From an uncultured Oscillibacter sp. (GTDB lineage Bacteria > Bacillota > Clostridia > Oscillospirales > Oscillospiraceae): a stretch of DNA of 64,000 bases. How positions within the stretch are numbered: the first letter of the stretch is position 1; each line of letters opens with the position of its first letter. Shown here one piece after another: positions 1-7,019 of the stretch. The position numbers were made by a program, and so were the translations under genes. Under the pieces are notes generated by a model. It saw only the letters and a program-made list of their open reading frames with translations. It had not been told where the DNA came from and did no database searches. The DNA is taken from NCBI RefSeq assembly GCF_910579365.1, contig NZ_CAJTUX010000006.1:7419-71418 (forward strand). The letters run 5' to 3'.

Positions 1-657
1 CTCCTCGCTGGCCGCCGGGGGCCTGTCCCCCAGCTGGAGCGCCCGCATATACAGCGGCAGCGTCCCCTGCCGCTCCGCGTACTTCCGGAGGTACTCGGCG
101 GCGGCGGTCTGGGTGTCGATGCCCCGGCGGGCCCAGGCGTAGCCCTCCCGCTCAATCTGGCGGAGGGTGGGCCGCCGTCCCTCGCCGAAGCGCCGGGCCA
201 CCCGCTCCGCGCAGTGGCACACCAGAAGATAGATCACGTCGGCGGGGAGGCCCAGATAATCGTACAGTCCCAGCAGCGTCCCGGTGTCCGGCATGGTCAG
301 CCGCTTGCCCAGGCGGCGCTCCACCTCGGCGGTCAGGCGGCGGAACTCCTCGTTCTGCTCCAGCCGCTCCGCCACCTCGGCCCGCTGGTAAACCGGGGGC
401 TCGTCGGCGGGTTCCAGAGGCGTCTCCTGGGGGGCGACGAGGCCCAGGTCCCGGAGGACGGCCTCCGCCGCCTCGATGCGCCCCCGGTCCCACCGCAGTT
501 CCCCCGCCAGAGAGCGGGGAGGCGTGTTCCCATGGTGGCGCAGGAGGGCCAGGTATAAAAGGGCGGCGTCTCCGTCCCCCCGCTCAATGAGCCGCCGGGC
601 GGCCTGGGCGGTGAGGGTGACGCTCTCATCCGCCGTGTGAATCAAGACGCTGGGCAT
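1..657 (-). CDS. DnaD-domain-like replication protein (3' end off the window)
   Basis: The reverse strand from an ATG at 657 stays open for 219 codons to the left edge, so the C-terminus is missing. The start has GGAGG about nine bases upstream. The N-terminus (MPSVLIHTADES) is followed by a winged-helix-like stretch, then an Arg/Glu-rich linker. A helical segment with YDYLGLP, VCHCAERVARRFG and YAWARRGIDT follows and resembles the DnaB_2/DnaD C-terminal domain of Firmicutes helicase-loading and primosome proteins, which binds DNA. A possible promoter upstream (TTGCGT, 17 nt, TAAACT) reads into it. The family call rests on pattern similarity only; a phage-type DnaD replication protein is the main alternative. 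Confidence 0.6.
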   Translation of the reverse strand, partial: MPSVLIHTADESVTLTAQAARRLIERGDGDAALLYLALLRHHGNTPPRSLAGELRWDRGRIEAAEAVLRDLGLVAPQETPLEPADEPPVYQRAEVAERLEQNEEFRRLTAEVERRLGKRLTMPDTGTLLGLYDYLGLPADVIYLLVCHCAERVARRFGEGRRPTLRQIEREGYAWARRGIDTQTAAAEYLRKYAERQGTLPLYMRALQLGDRPPAASEE

Positions 658-719
658 CCGGGTCCCTCCTCTCCGGTCCTTCCTGTTCTGCTTGGAATAG
701 TTTACACGGTTTTCCCTCA

Positions 720-762
720 AAACGCAAGCCCCGCCGTTTTCGAAGGGCGGGGCTTGCATTTT
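720..762. terminator. Bidirectional hairpin terminator
   Basis: A 12-bp stem (GCAAGCCCCGCC and its complement) around a short loop has an A-run on one side and a T-run on the other. It separates the minus-strand DnaD-like gene from the small RNA unit to its right. Confidence 0.6.
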
Positions 763-840
763 GTCCTGTGGTATGATATTCTGAGGTGCCTGAAGACGCC
801 GTAAAGAGCGGCCGGCGGAATGGACCCCTCCGAACGGGAG

Positions 841-927
841 ATGAGGCCGCTGCGGATCACACGACATACCAGCGCCTTTGCGGCGGAGGTCATGGTGAAA
901 CACAAAAACCGCCACCCTGGCCGGTGA
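841..927 (+). other. Possible 28-codon ORF opposite an antisense RNA
   Basis: An ATG at 841 opens a 28-residue frame (MRPLRITRHT... ending KHKNRHPGR) downstream of an extended -10 (TGG then TATGAT, 769-777). The start lies directly against a GGGAG, which is poor spacing, and the stop falls inside the hairpin at 906-933. The peptide is basic, not hydrophobic, so it does not look like a working type I toxin. The last codons before the hairpin (AAA CAC AAA AA) resemble the lysine-rich end of holin-like toxins, so a decayed toxin gene is possible. Confidence 0.25.
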
Positions 928-996
928 CGGTTTCTAAAGCTCTGCTTTAGCCCCTCGCTTACTCGGACTCCCGCTTGCCTGCGGCGCCTTCGTGTG
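904..996 (-). ncRNA. Small antisense RNA, about 93 nt (RatA-like candidate)
   Basis: A consensus promoter on the minus strand (TTGACA at 1026-1031, 17-nt spacer, TATTAT at 1003-1008) fires leftwards. About 65 nt after the expected start is a strong intrinsic terminator: an 11-bp stem (AAACCGYCACC type, 906-933, one G-U pair) followed by TTTTT. Between them is a small hairpin (CTAAAGC/GCTTTAG, 933-949). There is no ORF. Promoter, short body and terminator together define a small RNA. It is antisense to the 3' part of the plus-strand transcript starting near 784, as in txpA/RatA-type modules. Confidence 0.55.
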
Positions 997-1002
997 TTCA
1001 TT

Positions 1003-1031
1003 ATAATACTGTTTCCATATCCCCGTGTCAA
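1003..1031 (-). promoter_or_regulatory. Sigma-A promoter of the small antisense RNA
   Basis: TTGACA, 17-nt spacer, TATTAT, reading left. It lies between the antisense RNA and the ribosome-binding site of the YnbB-like gene. Confidence 0.65.
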
Positions 1032-1061
1032 CTCCCTGAAACCACACAAAAGGAGAACCCC

Positions 1062-2348
1062 ATGGAGTTAGAAACCATCTACGAGACCCTGGGCGTCAGC
1101 CGCCGGGTCTATGAATACGGCGAGGCCGTGCTGGCCGCCCTTCGCCCCCGGTTCGAGGCGGTGGACCGCACGGCGGAGTACAACCAGGCCAAGGTCCTGA
1201 CCGCCATGCAGAAAAACCGGGTCAACGCCGCCCACTTCGCCGCCACCACCGGCTACGGCTATGACGACGAGGGCCGGGACAATCTGGAGCGGGTCTACGC
1301 CGGCGTCTTCCACACGGAGGCCGCCCTGGTCCGGCCCCAGATCACCTGCGGCACCCATGCGCTGGCCGTGGCCCTCTCCGCCAACCTTCTGCCGGGGGAC
1401 GAGCTGCTCTCCCCCGTGGGGGCTCCCTACGACACGCTGGAGGAGGTCATCGGCATTCGGGAGAGCAAATGCTCTTTGAAGGAATACGGCGTCGCCTACC
1501 GGCAGGCGGACCTGCTGGCGGACGGCGGTTTTGACTATGACGCCATCCGCTCCCAAATCAGCCCCCGGACCAAGCTCATCACCATCCAGCGCTCCAAGGG
1601 CTACGCCACCCGGCCCACCTTCTCCGTCGCTCAGATCGGGGAGCTCATCGCCTTCTGCAAGTCTGTGAAGCCGGACGTGAAGGTCATGGTGGACAACTGT
1701 TACGGCGAATTTGTGGAGACCATGGAGCCCTCGGACCTGGGGGCGGACATGGTGGTGGGCAGCCTCATCAAGAACCCCGGCGGGGGCCTGGCCCCCATCG
1801 GCGGATACATCTGCGGCGCCAGGGAGTGTGTGGAGCGCTGCGCCTACCGGCTCTCCGCCCCGGGCCTGGGGCAGGAGGTAGGGGCCAACCTGGGGCTGAT
1901 GCCCGCCTTTTATCAGGGGCTGTTTCTGTCGCCCACGGTGGTGGCCGGGGCGCTGAAAGGGGCCATTTTCGCCGCCAACATCTACGAGCGCCTGGGCTTT
2001 GCCTGCGTGCCAAACGCTTCGGAGAACCGGCACGACATCATCCAGGCCGTTACGCTGGGCAGCCGGGAGGCCATGGTGGCCTTCTGCAAGGGCATCCAGG
2101 CCGCCGCTCCGGTGGACAGCTATGTCACGCCGGAGCCCTGGGCCATGCCGGGCTATGAGAGCGAGGTCATCATGGCCGCCGGGGCCTTCGTCCAGGGCAG
2201 CAGCATCGAGCTCTCGGCGGACGGGCCCATCCGCCCGCCTTACGCGGTGTACTTTCAGGGCGGGCTGACTTGGTATCACGCCAAGCTGGGCATTTTGATG
2301 AGCCTGCAAAAGCTGTTGGAGTCGGGGCTTGTCCAGCTGCCGGAGTAA
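1062..2348 (+). CDS. ynbB: Methionine gamma-lyase family / 'aluminium resistance' PLP enzyme (YnbB-like)
   Basis: 428 residues starting at ATG 1062, behind AGGAG with 6-nt spacing; the frame is open further upstream but only this start has a Shine-Dalgarno. The sequence matches the fold-type I PLP family (Met_gamma_lyase, PF06838) throughout: QITCGTHALAVAL near residue 100, a cofactor Asp in VMVDNCYGEF near 210, and the PLP-lysine region GSLIKNPGGGLAP near 230. Family members are soluble and cleave sulfur amino acids in vitro or are linked to metal resistance; their true substrate is unsettled. In Bacillus the gene lies near glnR and hfq; here its neighbour is a HAD phosphatase 71 nt downstream, probably cotranscribed. 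Confidence 0.85.
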   Translation: MELETIYETLGVSRRVYEYGEAVLAALRPRFEAVDRTAEYNQAKVLTAMQKNRVNAAHFAATTGYGYDDEGRDNLERVYAGVFHTEAALVRPQITCGTHALAVALSANLLPGDELLSPVGAPYDTLEEVIGIRESKCSLKEYGVAYRQADLLADGGFDYDAIRSQISPRTKLITIQRSKGYATRPTFSVAQIGELIAFCKSVKPDVKVMVDNCYGEFVETMEPSDLGADMVVGSLIKNPGGGLAPIGGYICGARECVERCAYRLSAPGLGQEVGANLGLMPAFYQGLFLSPTVVAGALKGAIFAANIYERLGFACVPNASENRHDIIQAVTLGSREAMVAFCKGIQAAAPVDSYVTPEPWAMPGYESEVIMAAGAFVQGSSIELSADGPIRPPYAVYFQGGLTWYHAKLGILMSLQKLLESGLVQLPE

Positions 2349-2419
2349 CCCGTCCGGCTTCGGCGTCCCGCCTGCGGGCTGTTTTTTTCAGGACACCTAA
2401 GAGGAAGGAGCATGGCATC

Positions 2420-3076
2420 TTGAGACTGCAAAGCGCAATTTTTGATATGGACGGCACGCTGCTGGACTCCATGGGCATGTGGCGCACGCTGGGCAGCGTC
2501 CTGGCGAAAAACCACGGCGCGGAGGCCCCGGCGGACCTGGACCGCCAGGTAGCCTCTCTGGGGCTGTGGGAGGGCACCGCCTATTGTAAGGAGGTCTGCG
2601 GCCTCCCCGGCACGGTGGACGAGCTGGTATCCGAAGTCTGGGGTCAGATCGAGGATTTTTATCAGAACCACGTGGAGCCCAAGCCCGGTGTGGTGAAGTT
2701 CCTCTCTCTTTTGAAAATGGAGGGAGTGTGGATGTACGTGGCCACGGCCACGGACCGCCCCTTGGTGGAGGCGGCGCTCCGTCACGCGGGGATTGACGGC
2801 TATTTCCGGGGAATCATCACCAGCCGGGAAGCGGGGCAGACCAAGCGGGAGGGGCCGGAGATCTATGAGCGGGCCATGCGCCGCCTCCGGTCCAACAAGA
2901 AGGATACCGTGGTGTTTGAAGACGCTCTCCACGCCGTGCAGACCGCCAAGGCGGCGGGCTTCCGGGTGGCGGCGGTGTACGACCCCTCGGAGCCGGAACA
3001 GGAGGAACTGCGGCGCCTGGCGGATTATTATATCACGTCTTACGAAGAGATGTTTGAGACAACGGACTTCTTTTAA
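2420..3076 (+). CDS. HAD hydrolase, beta-phosphoglucomutase/phosphatase type
   Basis: 218 residues from a TTG start at 2420 (MRLQSAIFDMDGTLLDS). The nearby ATG at 2412 is out of frame and hits a stop at once, and GGAAGGAG lies 9 nt before the TTG. HAD motif I is FDMDGTLLDS (nucleophile Asp9, acid/base Asp11), motif II is YVATATDRP near residue 113, the motif III lysine region is near 142, and motif IV is VVFEDALHAVQTAKAAG near 170. The helical cap after motif I marks subfamily I, which acts on sugar phosphates or phosphoglycolate. Substrate not predictable. Confidence 0.85.
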   Translation: MRLQSAIFDMDGTLLDSMGMWRTLGSVLAKNHGAEAPADLDRQVASLGLWEGTAYCKEVCGLPGTVDELVSEVWGQIEDFYQNHVEPKPGVVKFLSLLKMEGVWMYVATATDRPLVEAALRHAGIDGYFRGIITSREAGQTKREGPEIYERAMRRLRSNKKDTVVFEDALHAVQTAKAAGFRVAAVYDPSEPEQEELRRLADYYITSYEEMFETTDFF

Positions 3077-3178
3077 TCAAGCGGCGCGCCCAGCTCCCGG
3101 CTGGCGGCGGATATCTATACCCGTGTCCGCGAGGACGTCATCTCTGGGGCAGCCAGGCTCATGGAGAAGGGCTTTTGA
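3077..3178 (+). pseudogene. In-frame open stretch after the HAD stop, possible gene remnant
   Basis: The codon after the HAD stop continues in the same frame for 33 codons (core LAADIYTRVREDVISGAA, ending LMEKGF) to a TGA at 3176. The composition looks like the C-terminus of a real helical protein, but there is no start codon with a ribosome-binding site. It could be the tail of a longer ancestral protein cut off by the stop at 3074, a leftover of a deleted gene, or chance in GC-rich DNA. I do not recognise the family. Confidence 0.3.
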
Positions 3179-3240
3179 TCGTTTTTACAGGCTTCATTAA
3201 GACCGCGCAGGGACGCGCGAGGATGAGGCGGAGAAAACAA

Positions 3241-3285
3241 GACCAAACCCCTTGGTATGACAGGCTTTCACCTGATACCAAGGGG
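3241..3285 (-). terminator. Terminator of tRNA-Ser
   Basis: An 11-bp perfect stem (CCCCTTGGTAT, 3248-3258, with its complement at 3275-3285), followed on the minus strand by TTTGGT. It lies just downstream of the tRNA 3' end. Confidence 0.65.
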
Positions 3286-3294
3286 CTTGCCTTT

Positions 3295-3386
3295 TGGCGG
3301 AGAAGGAGGGATTCGAACCCTCGAGACCCTTTAGGGGCCTACATGATTTCCAATCATGCGCCCTCGACCAACTAGGCGACTTCTCC
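3295..3386 (-). tRNA. tRNA-Ser (anticodon GGA)
   Basis: The minus strand folds into a complete class II tRNA. The acceptor GGAGAAG pairs with CTTCTCC, then discriminator G and an encoded CCA (3295-3297). The anticodon stem CATGA/TCATG carries loop TTGGAAA, giving GGA, which reads UCC and UCU. The long variable arm and the T arm with GGTTCGAATCC are present. The gene stands alone with its own promoter and terminator. Confidence 0.96.
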
Positions 3387-3445
3387 ATCGTTGCCGATTG
3401 CTCCACCGATGCAATTGTGACGTCCTCCAAAGAAGAACAGTAGTT

Positions 3446-3473
3446 ATTATACCAGAGCTTTTGCCAAAGTCAA
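3446..3473 (-). promoter_or_regulatory. Promoter of tRNA-Ser
   Basis: TTGACT (3468-3473), 16-nt spacer, TATAAT (3446-3451), about 60 nt upstream of the mature tRNA 5' end. Confidence 0.7.
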
Positions 3474-3742
3474 GCCCTTTTTCAAATTTTCTCTGGAAGG
3501 GAAGCATTTCCCTCTCCTCTCCGAAACATCCGCCCACTCCGAACCGCCCCCAGGGCCGCTGGCGGCGGCGGTTTCCTGGCGGGGAGAGGATACCCGGCGC
3601 TTTTTCCGCGCGTCGAAGTTCCTACGTCATTCGGCATGACAAAAATATTAAGAATTTTTTACAATTTCGGCCCCGCCAATCTGAGCCTTTTTTGAGGAGA
3701 CGACAAAAATGCGGATTGCGCTTAAAACTTATTTAATAAAAA
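3474..3742. other. Intergenic stretch with no gene seen
   Basis: AT-richer DNA between the tRNA-Ser promoter and the promoter of the HPr-like gene. Open frames here lack ribosome-binding sites and coding character. I see no repeat or RNA structure that I can support. Confidence 0.5.
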
Positions 3743-3771
3743 TTGGCAAGGGACAAGAAGCATGGTATACT
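3743..3771 (+). promoter_or_regulatory. Promoter of the HPr-like gene
   Basis: TTGGCA (3743-3748), 17-nt spacer, TATACT (3766-3771), 35 nt before the ATG. Confidence 0.65.
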
Positions 3772-3806
3772 AATTTTCAACTATCTCATGGAAACGGAGT
3801 GGGCAC

Positions 3807-4052
3807 ATGAAACGCACAGTTGAAGTTCGAATCCCGGAAAACCTTCTGGACCGCACCGCCACCAGCTTCATCAAGGCGGCCAGCGGCTATTCCTGTTACA
3901 TCTCCATCACACGGGGAGAGCACAGCGTCAACGCGAAGAGCTTTCTGGGCTTCCTCTCTCTGATGCAGGACGGCGGGCCGGTGGAACTCAGCGCCGAGGG
4001 GAGCGACGCCGAGGAGGCCCTGACGGCCCTGGCGGAAATTTTGAGCGTGTGA
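3807..4052 (+). CDS. HPr-family protein lacking the catalytic histidine (Crh-like)
   Basis: 81 residues, the usual HPr length, with the HPr pattern throughout: beta-strand VEVRIP, helix after NLLDRTA, VNAKSFLGFLSL in the middle and DAEEALTALAEIL at the end. In HPr the active motif is GIHARPA, whose His15 receives phosphate from enzyme I. Here the aligned motif is NLLDRTA, so His is Leu14, while the Arg is kept. The regulatory serine (Ser46 of HPr, in KSILGVMSL-like context) is present as Ser45. By analogy with Bacillus Crh it should not transport phosphate but could be phosphorylated on Ser by HPr kinase and work in catabolite control. It is monocistronic. Confidence 0.8.
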   Translation: MKRTVEVRIPENLLDRTATSFIKAASGYSCYISITRGEHSVNAKSFLGFLSLMQDGGPVELSAEGSDAEEALTALAEILSV

Positions 4053-4063
4053 GACATAGAAGA

Positions 4064-4091
4064 AAAGGGACTGCCTTCCGGCAGTCCCTTT
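4064..4091. terminator. Bidirectional terminator between convergent genes
   Basis: Stem AAAGGGACTGCC / GGCAGTCCCTTT around a TTCC loop, with an A-run on one flank and a T-run on the other. It serves the HPr-like gene and the convergent secreted-protein gene. Confidence 0.85.
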
Positions 4092-4106
4092 CGCGTTTCC
4101 CTCAGT

Positions 4107-6281
4107 TCACATTCCCCGCTCCAGCACCCGGCAGAGCATGGAGGCCGCCTCTCCCCGAGTGGCGGACCGGGTGCCGGCGTAACTGCCGGAAACCATGCCC
4201 AGGGCCTGGGCCAGGGCGGCGTAGCCCAGCTCCTCCGCCGGAATGGCGTCCTTGTCGGCGTACGCGCAGGTAAAGACGCCCCGCAGCCGGGCGGCGGGAC
4301 CGTAGCCCGCGGCGTCCAGCAGCATCCGCACCACGTCCGCCCGGGTGAGGACGGCTTCGTCGTCCCGCTCCGCCGGACGGAGGAGCCCCAAGCGGTAGGA
4401 CTCGTAATAGGCGCTCTCCCGGTTTTCCTTCTCCACGGCCTCCGGGTCCAGGGCCCCGCCCCGGAGGCTGGAGACCAGACACACCAGCTCCCACTGGGTA
4501 ATGGTCTTGCCGGGGCGGAACTTGTCCGTCCGATACCCCACGCCGTACTCCGCCAGCTTCTCGATGTCGGCCTGCTCGCCGCTTCCCGCCAGGTCCGTAT
4601 AGCAAAGAGGCTCCCGGACGCTGCCGCTCTCCGTCCGGACGGGGGCGCCGCTCTTGGCGTCCACGCCCTCATAGCTCTCCTGCCGCTCCAGACCATAGGT
4701 CAGGCGGAGGGCGTAGTAGTATTCCATACCCTGCTCCAGCAGCTTCGCCTGGGCCGGATCGGCCTTGTCCAGTTTCTGGGGCACGTTCCGATAGGCCAGC
4801 GCCGTCTCATAGGTCCCCGCCCAGGCGGAGAGAGCCGTCTCCATGGACACCAGCCCCCGGGCCTCGTCAAAGACCATGTCCTCGTCCCAGGAGAAGGAGA
4901 GGGCGTAGACGGAGCCGTCCGACGTGTCGACGCTGAGGGACACGGCGTTGGACGGGAAGGGCAGGCCGTTGACCTTCCGGGCGAAGGTGAACGGCCAGTC
5001 CGGCCTGCTGGCTTCCCGAAGGGGCTGGACGCCGCTGTCCTGCCGGTAAAGCGTCACGTCCCACTCCGGGCGGAAGGCTTTCAGGAAGGCCTCCGCCTTT
5101 TGCAGGGCCTCCTCCTCCGTAAGCGTCCGCTCCCGGCCCCAGGGGGCGGAGGACCAGACGGACTCCACCGCCCCGGTCTTGGCGTCCACGGTGATGTTCC
5201 GGCTCAGGCGCTCGCCATCGTCCGTCCGGGCGTAGCGCAGGGTGCAGGTGACCCGGCCCGCGTCTCCGTCCTTTTCGGGAACGCTCGCATAGGACGCGCC
5301 GGTAAGGGCGTATCCCCGGAGGCCGTAGGCGCTCTCTGTCCGGACGGCCTTGTCCAGCTCTTCCTGGGAGAGGACCCCCTCCATCTGGCGGACGCCCTCC
5401 TGCTCCGCCCGGGTAAGGCCTCCCTCGTCGGCAGCCATCTCGGACTTGGCCGTGGGCGCGGCGTTGTCCCCCCCTCCGGCGGTCCGGGCATAGCCCTGGT
5501 CCATCTTCGCCTCCAGCTCCGTCAGGTCCAGAAGCTCCCCGGTCTTCGCGTCTGTCAGGAAGGTATGCGCGCCCTGTTCCGGCACGTAGCGGAGGACCGC
5601 CCGGGCATCGCCGGGCTTTTCCAGAACGTACTCCAGCCGGAGCTTCAGGGTCTCCTCCAGGTCCTCCCGGGCCTGGGCGGCGTTCGCCGCAGCCTCGGCG
5701 GAGGGCACGCCGCCTATGCCGGAGCCCTCGGGCACGTCCCGGTCAAAGTGCTTCACCACGCCGTTCTCCACCTGGATCGAGTAATGGAGCGGGGAGGGCA
5801 GGCCATTCAGGAAGATGGTCCCGGACCACCGGCTTCCGGTGGAGCTTTGCAGAGAGAGGCCGCCCTCCGTGTCCTTCAGCTCCACGGTTTCCCCCTGTCG
5901 GAGCACCCGGGCCAGGAAATCCTCTGCGGCGGTCCGGTCCGCCGCCCCCGCTTTTTCGGGGAAGGCGGGGAAGGAGCGGCCGCTGTCGGGGGTGGGATCG
6001 TACTCCCAGCGGTAGAGGCTGACAAGGGTTCCGTCCTCCAGCGCGCCGGCGGAGAGGGAACGGCGCTCTCCCTCCCAGCTCAGGTCCCACAGGGGGGTCA
6101 GCCCCTCCGACAGGCCCCCTCGGAAGGTCTCGTAATCGTCCGTGTTTAGATTCAGCGCCGTTTTCACCGCCTGGGTGACCTTGGCCAGACGGGCGTCCTG
6201 GGATTCCTCCGCCGCCGCGGCGGGCAGGGCCAGCGCCGCCAGCAGAGCGGCGGCCAGCGTCAGGGAAAGCAGTCGTTTCAT
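4107..6281 (-). CDS. Secreted YcdB/YcdC-like protein with C-terminal S-layer homology repeats
   Basis: 724 residues from ATG 6281 (GGAGGG 7 nt upstream; a TTG five codons earlier is less likely). The N-terminus MKRLLSLTLAAALLAALALP is a signal peptide ending AAAAEE. The body has repeated units with FLxGLPSPLHYSIQV- and KVNGLPFPSNAVSLSVD-like motifs and VDAKTGAV strands, as in YcdB/YcdC (PF16244) and PepSY-like exported proteins. From about residue 560 the sequence turns into SLH-type repeats (YTDLAGSG...ADIEKLAEYGV, then FRPGKTITQWELV, and a last repeat ending GEAASMLCRVL), which usually attach proteins to wall polymers. Function unknown; probably cell-surface. It has an ECF-type promoter like that of the serpin gene. 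Confidence 0.75.
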   Translation of the reverse strand: MKRLLSLTLAAALLAALALPAAAAEESQDARLAKVTQAVKTALNLNTDDYETFRGGLSEGLTPLWDLSWEGERRSLSAGALEDGTLVSLYRWEYDPTPDSGRSFPAFPEKAGAADRTAAEDFLARVLRQGETVELKDTEGGLSLQSSTGSRWSGTIFLNGLPSPLHYSIQVENGVVKHFDRDVPEGSGIGGVPSAEAAANAAQAREDLEETLKLRLEYVLEKPGDARAVLRYVPEQGAHTFLTDAKTGELLDLTELEAKMDQGYARTAGGGDNAAPTAKSEMAADEGGLTRAEQEGVRQMEGVLSQEELDKAVRTESAYGLRGYALTGASYASVPEKDGDAGRVTCTLRYARTDDGERLSRNITVDAKTGAVESVWSSAPWGRERTLTEEEALQKAEAFLKAFRPEWDVTLYRQDSGVQPLREASRPDWPFTFARKVNGLPFPSNAVSLSVDTSDGSVYALSFSWDEDMVFDEARGLVSMETALSAWAGTYETALAYRNVPQKLDKADPAQAKLLEQGMEYYYALRLTYGLERQESYEGVDAKSGAPVRTESGSVREPLCYTDLAGSGEQADIEKLAEYGVGYRTDKFRPGKTITQWELVCLVSSLRGGALDPEAVEKENRESAYYESYRLGLLRPAERDDEAVLTRADVVRMLLDAAGYGPAARLRGVFTCAYADKDAIPAEELGYAALAQALGMVSGSYAGTRSATRGEAASMLCRVLERGM

Positions 6282-6311
6282 AAATCGTCCCTCCAAATCG
6301 CGTGTTGTCTG

Positions 6312-6341
6312 TTTAGACGGCGGGGGCTGGGAAAATGTTCC
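6312..6341 (-). promoter_or_regulatory. ECF-sigma-type promoter of the YcdB/SLH gene
   Basis: Reading left: GGAAC (6337-6341), 17-nt spacer, CGTCTAAA (6312-6319), 30 nt before the start codon. It fits the ECF pattern (GAAC then CGTC) and not sigma-A. The same layout precedes the serpin gene at 49416-49445. Confidence 0.55.
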
Positions 6342-6439
6342 CGCCTCCGGCCAATATCATGAGGCTGGCGGAGCCGCGGGGCTTTTCTGCCGGCGGAATA
6401 CCCCGTAGGGGCGGTTCATGACATTGCACCCCGGGCAAA

Positions 6440-7015
6440 TCATTTCAGCTCATCCAGCGTCAGGGAAAAGCTCTCCAGAAAGGTCTCCAGGAAATAGCGC
6501 ACCTCCGGGAGGCCGAAGTCCTCCAGGGCCCGGCGGGTCTGGGCGGCGGCCTCCCGAAACTCCGCGTTGCCCGCTTTCAGCTCCTCCACGCATTTAATGT
6601 AGGCGGAGAGCTTGTCCGCCGCCTTCACCAGCCGCTCCACCTCCGGGTCCACATCGGTGAGGATGGGGGCGTAGGCCCCCTGGAGCTCCGGGGGCAGCAT
6701 GGCCAGCAGCTTTTGTGCCGCCACCGCCTCCACGTCCTTATAGGCGCTGCGGATGGCGGGGTTGCCGTACTTGATGGGGGTGGGCATGTCGCCGGTGAGA
6801 ATTTCGCTGGCGTCGTGGTACAGCGCTGCCGCGGCCACCAGACCCGGGTCCGCGCCGCCGCCGAACTTCTCCCGGCGGATCACCGCCAGGGCGTGGGCCA
6901 GGACGGCGGCCTGATGGCTGTGCTCCTGGACGTTTTCCGGGGCGGTGTTGCGCATCAGCGCCCAGCGCTGGATGAACCGCATCCGGGAGATGTAGGCAAA
7001 AAAGTGACTTCTCAT
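6440..7015 (-). CDS. HD-domain 5'-deoxynucleotidase, YfbR-like
   Basis: 191 residues from ATG 7015 with GGAG 8 nt upstream, 4 nt after the mtaB stop, so translationally linked to it. The N-terminus SHFFAYISRMRFIQRW and the metal site H...HD...D (HSHQAAVLAHALAV near residue 31, ALYHDASEILTGDMPTPIKY near 66) are typical of YfbR, which removes phosphate from deoxynucleoside 5'-monophosphates in the cytoplasm. The length matches the family (about 190-200). Confidence 0.85.
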   Translation of the reverse strand: MRSHFFAYISRMRFIQRWALMRNTAPENVQEHSHQAAVLAHALAVIRREKFGGGADPGLVAAAALYHDASEILTGDMPTPIKYGNPAIRSAYKDVEAVAAQKLLAMLPPELQGAYAPILTDVDPEVERLVKAADKLSAYIKCVEELKAGNAEFREAAAQTRRALEDFGLPEVRYFLETFLESFSLTLDELK

Positions 7016-7019
7016 CGTC

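Noticed and set aside
717..1049. 110-codon minus-strand ORF
   Set aside because: It runs through a promoter, two hairpins and the antisense-RNA unit, has no ribosome-binding site, and its residues reflect the structured DNA. The small-RNA reading explains the signals better.
1068..2309. Long minus-strand ORF (413 codons) opposite the YnbB-like gene
   Set aside because: Typical antisense shadow in high-GC DNA: rich in Gly, Ala, Arg, His, with no motif. The same applies to the long shadows at 14615-17701, 17945-19927, 22814-25000, 30597-33758 and 55856-59818.
3446..3806. Riboswitch or T-box before the HPr-like gene
   Set aside because: The gap is long but has no conserved stem pattern or terminator before the gene; only a sigma-A promoter is supported.
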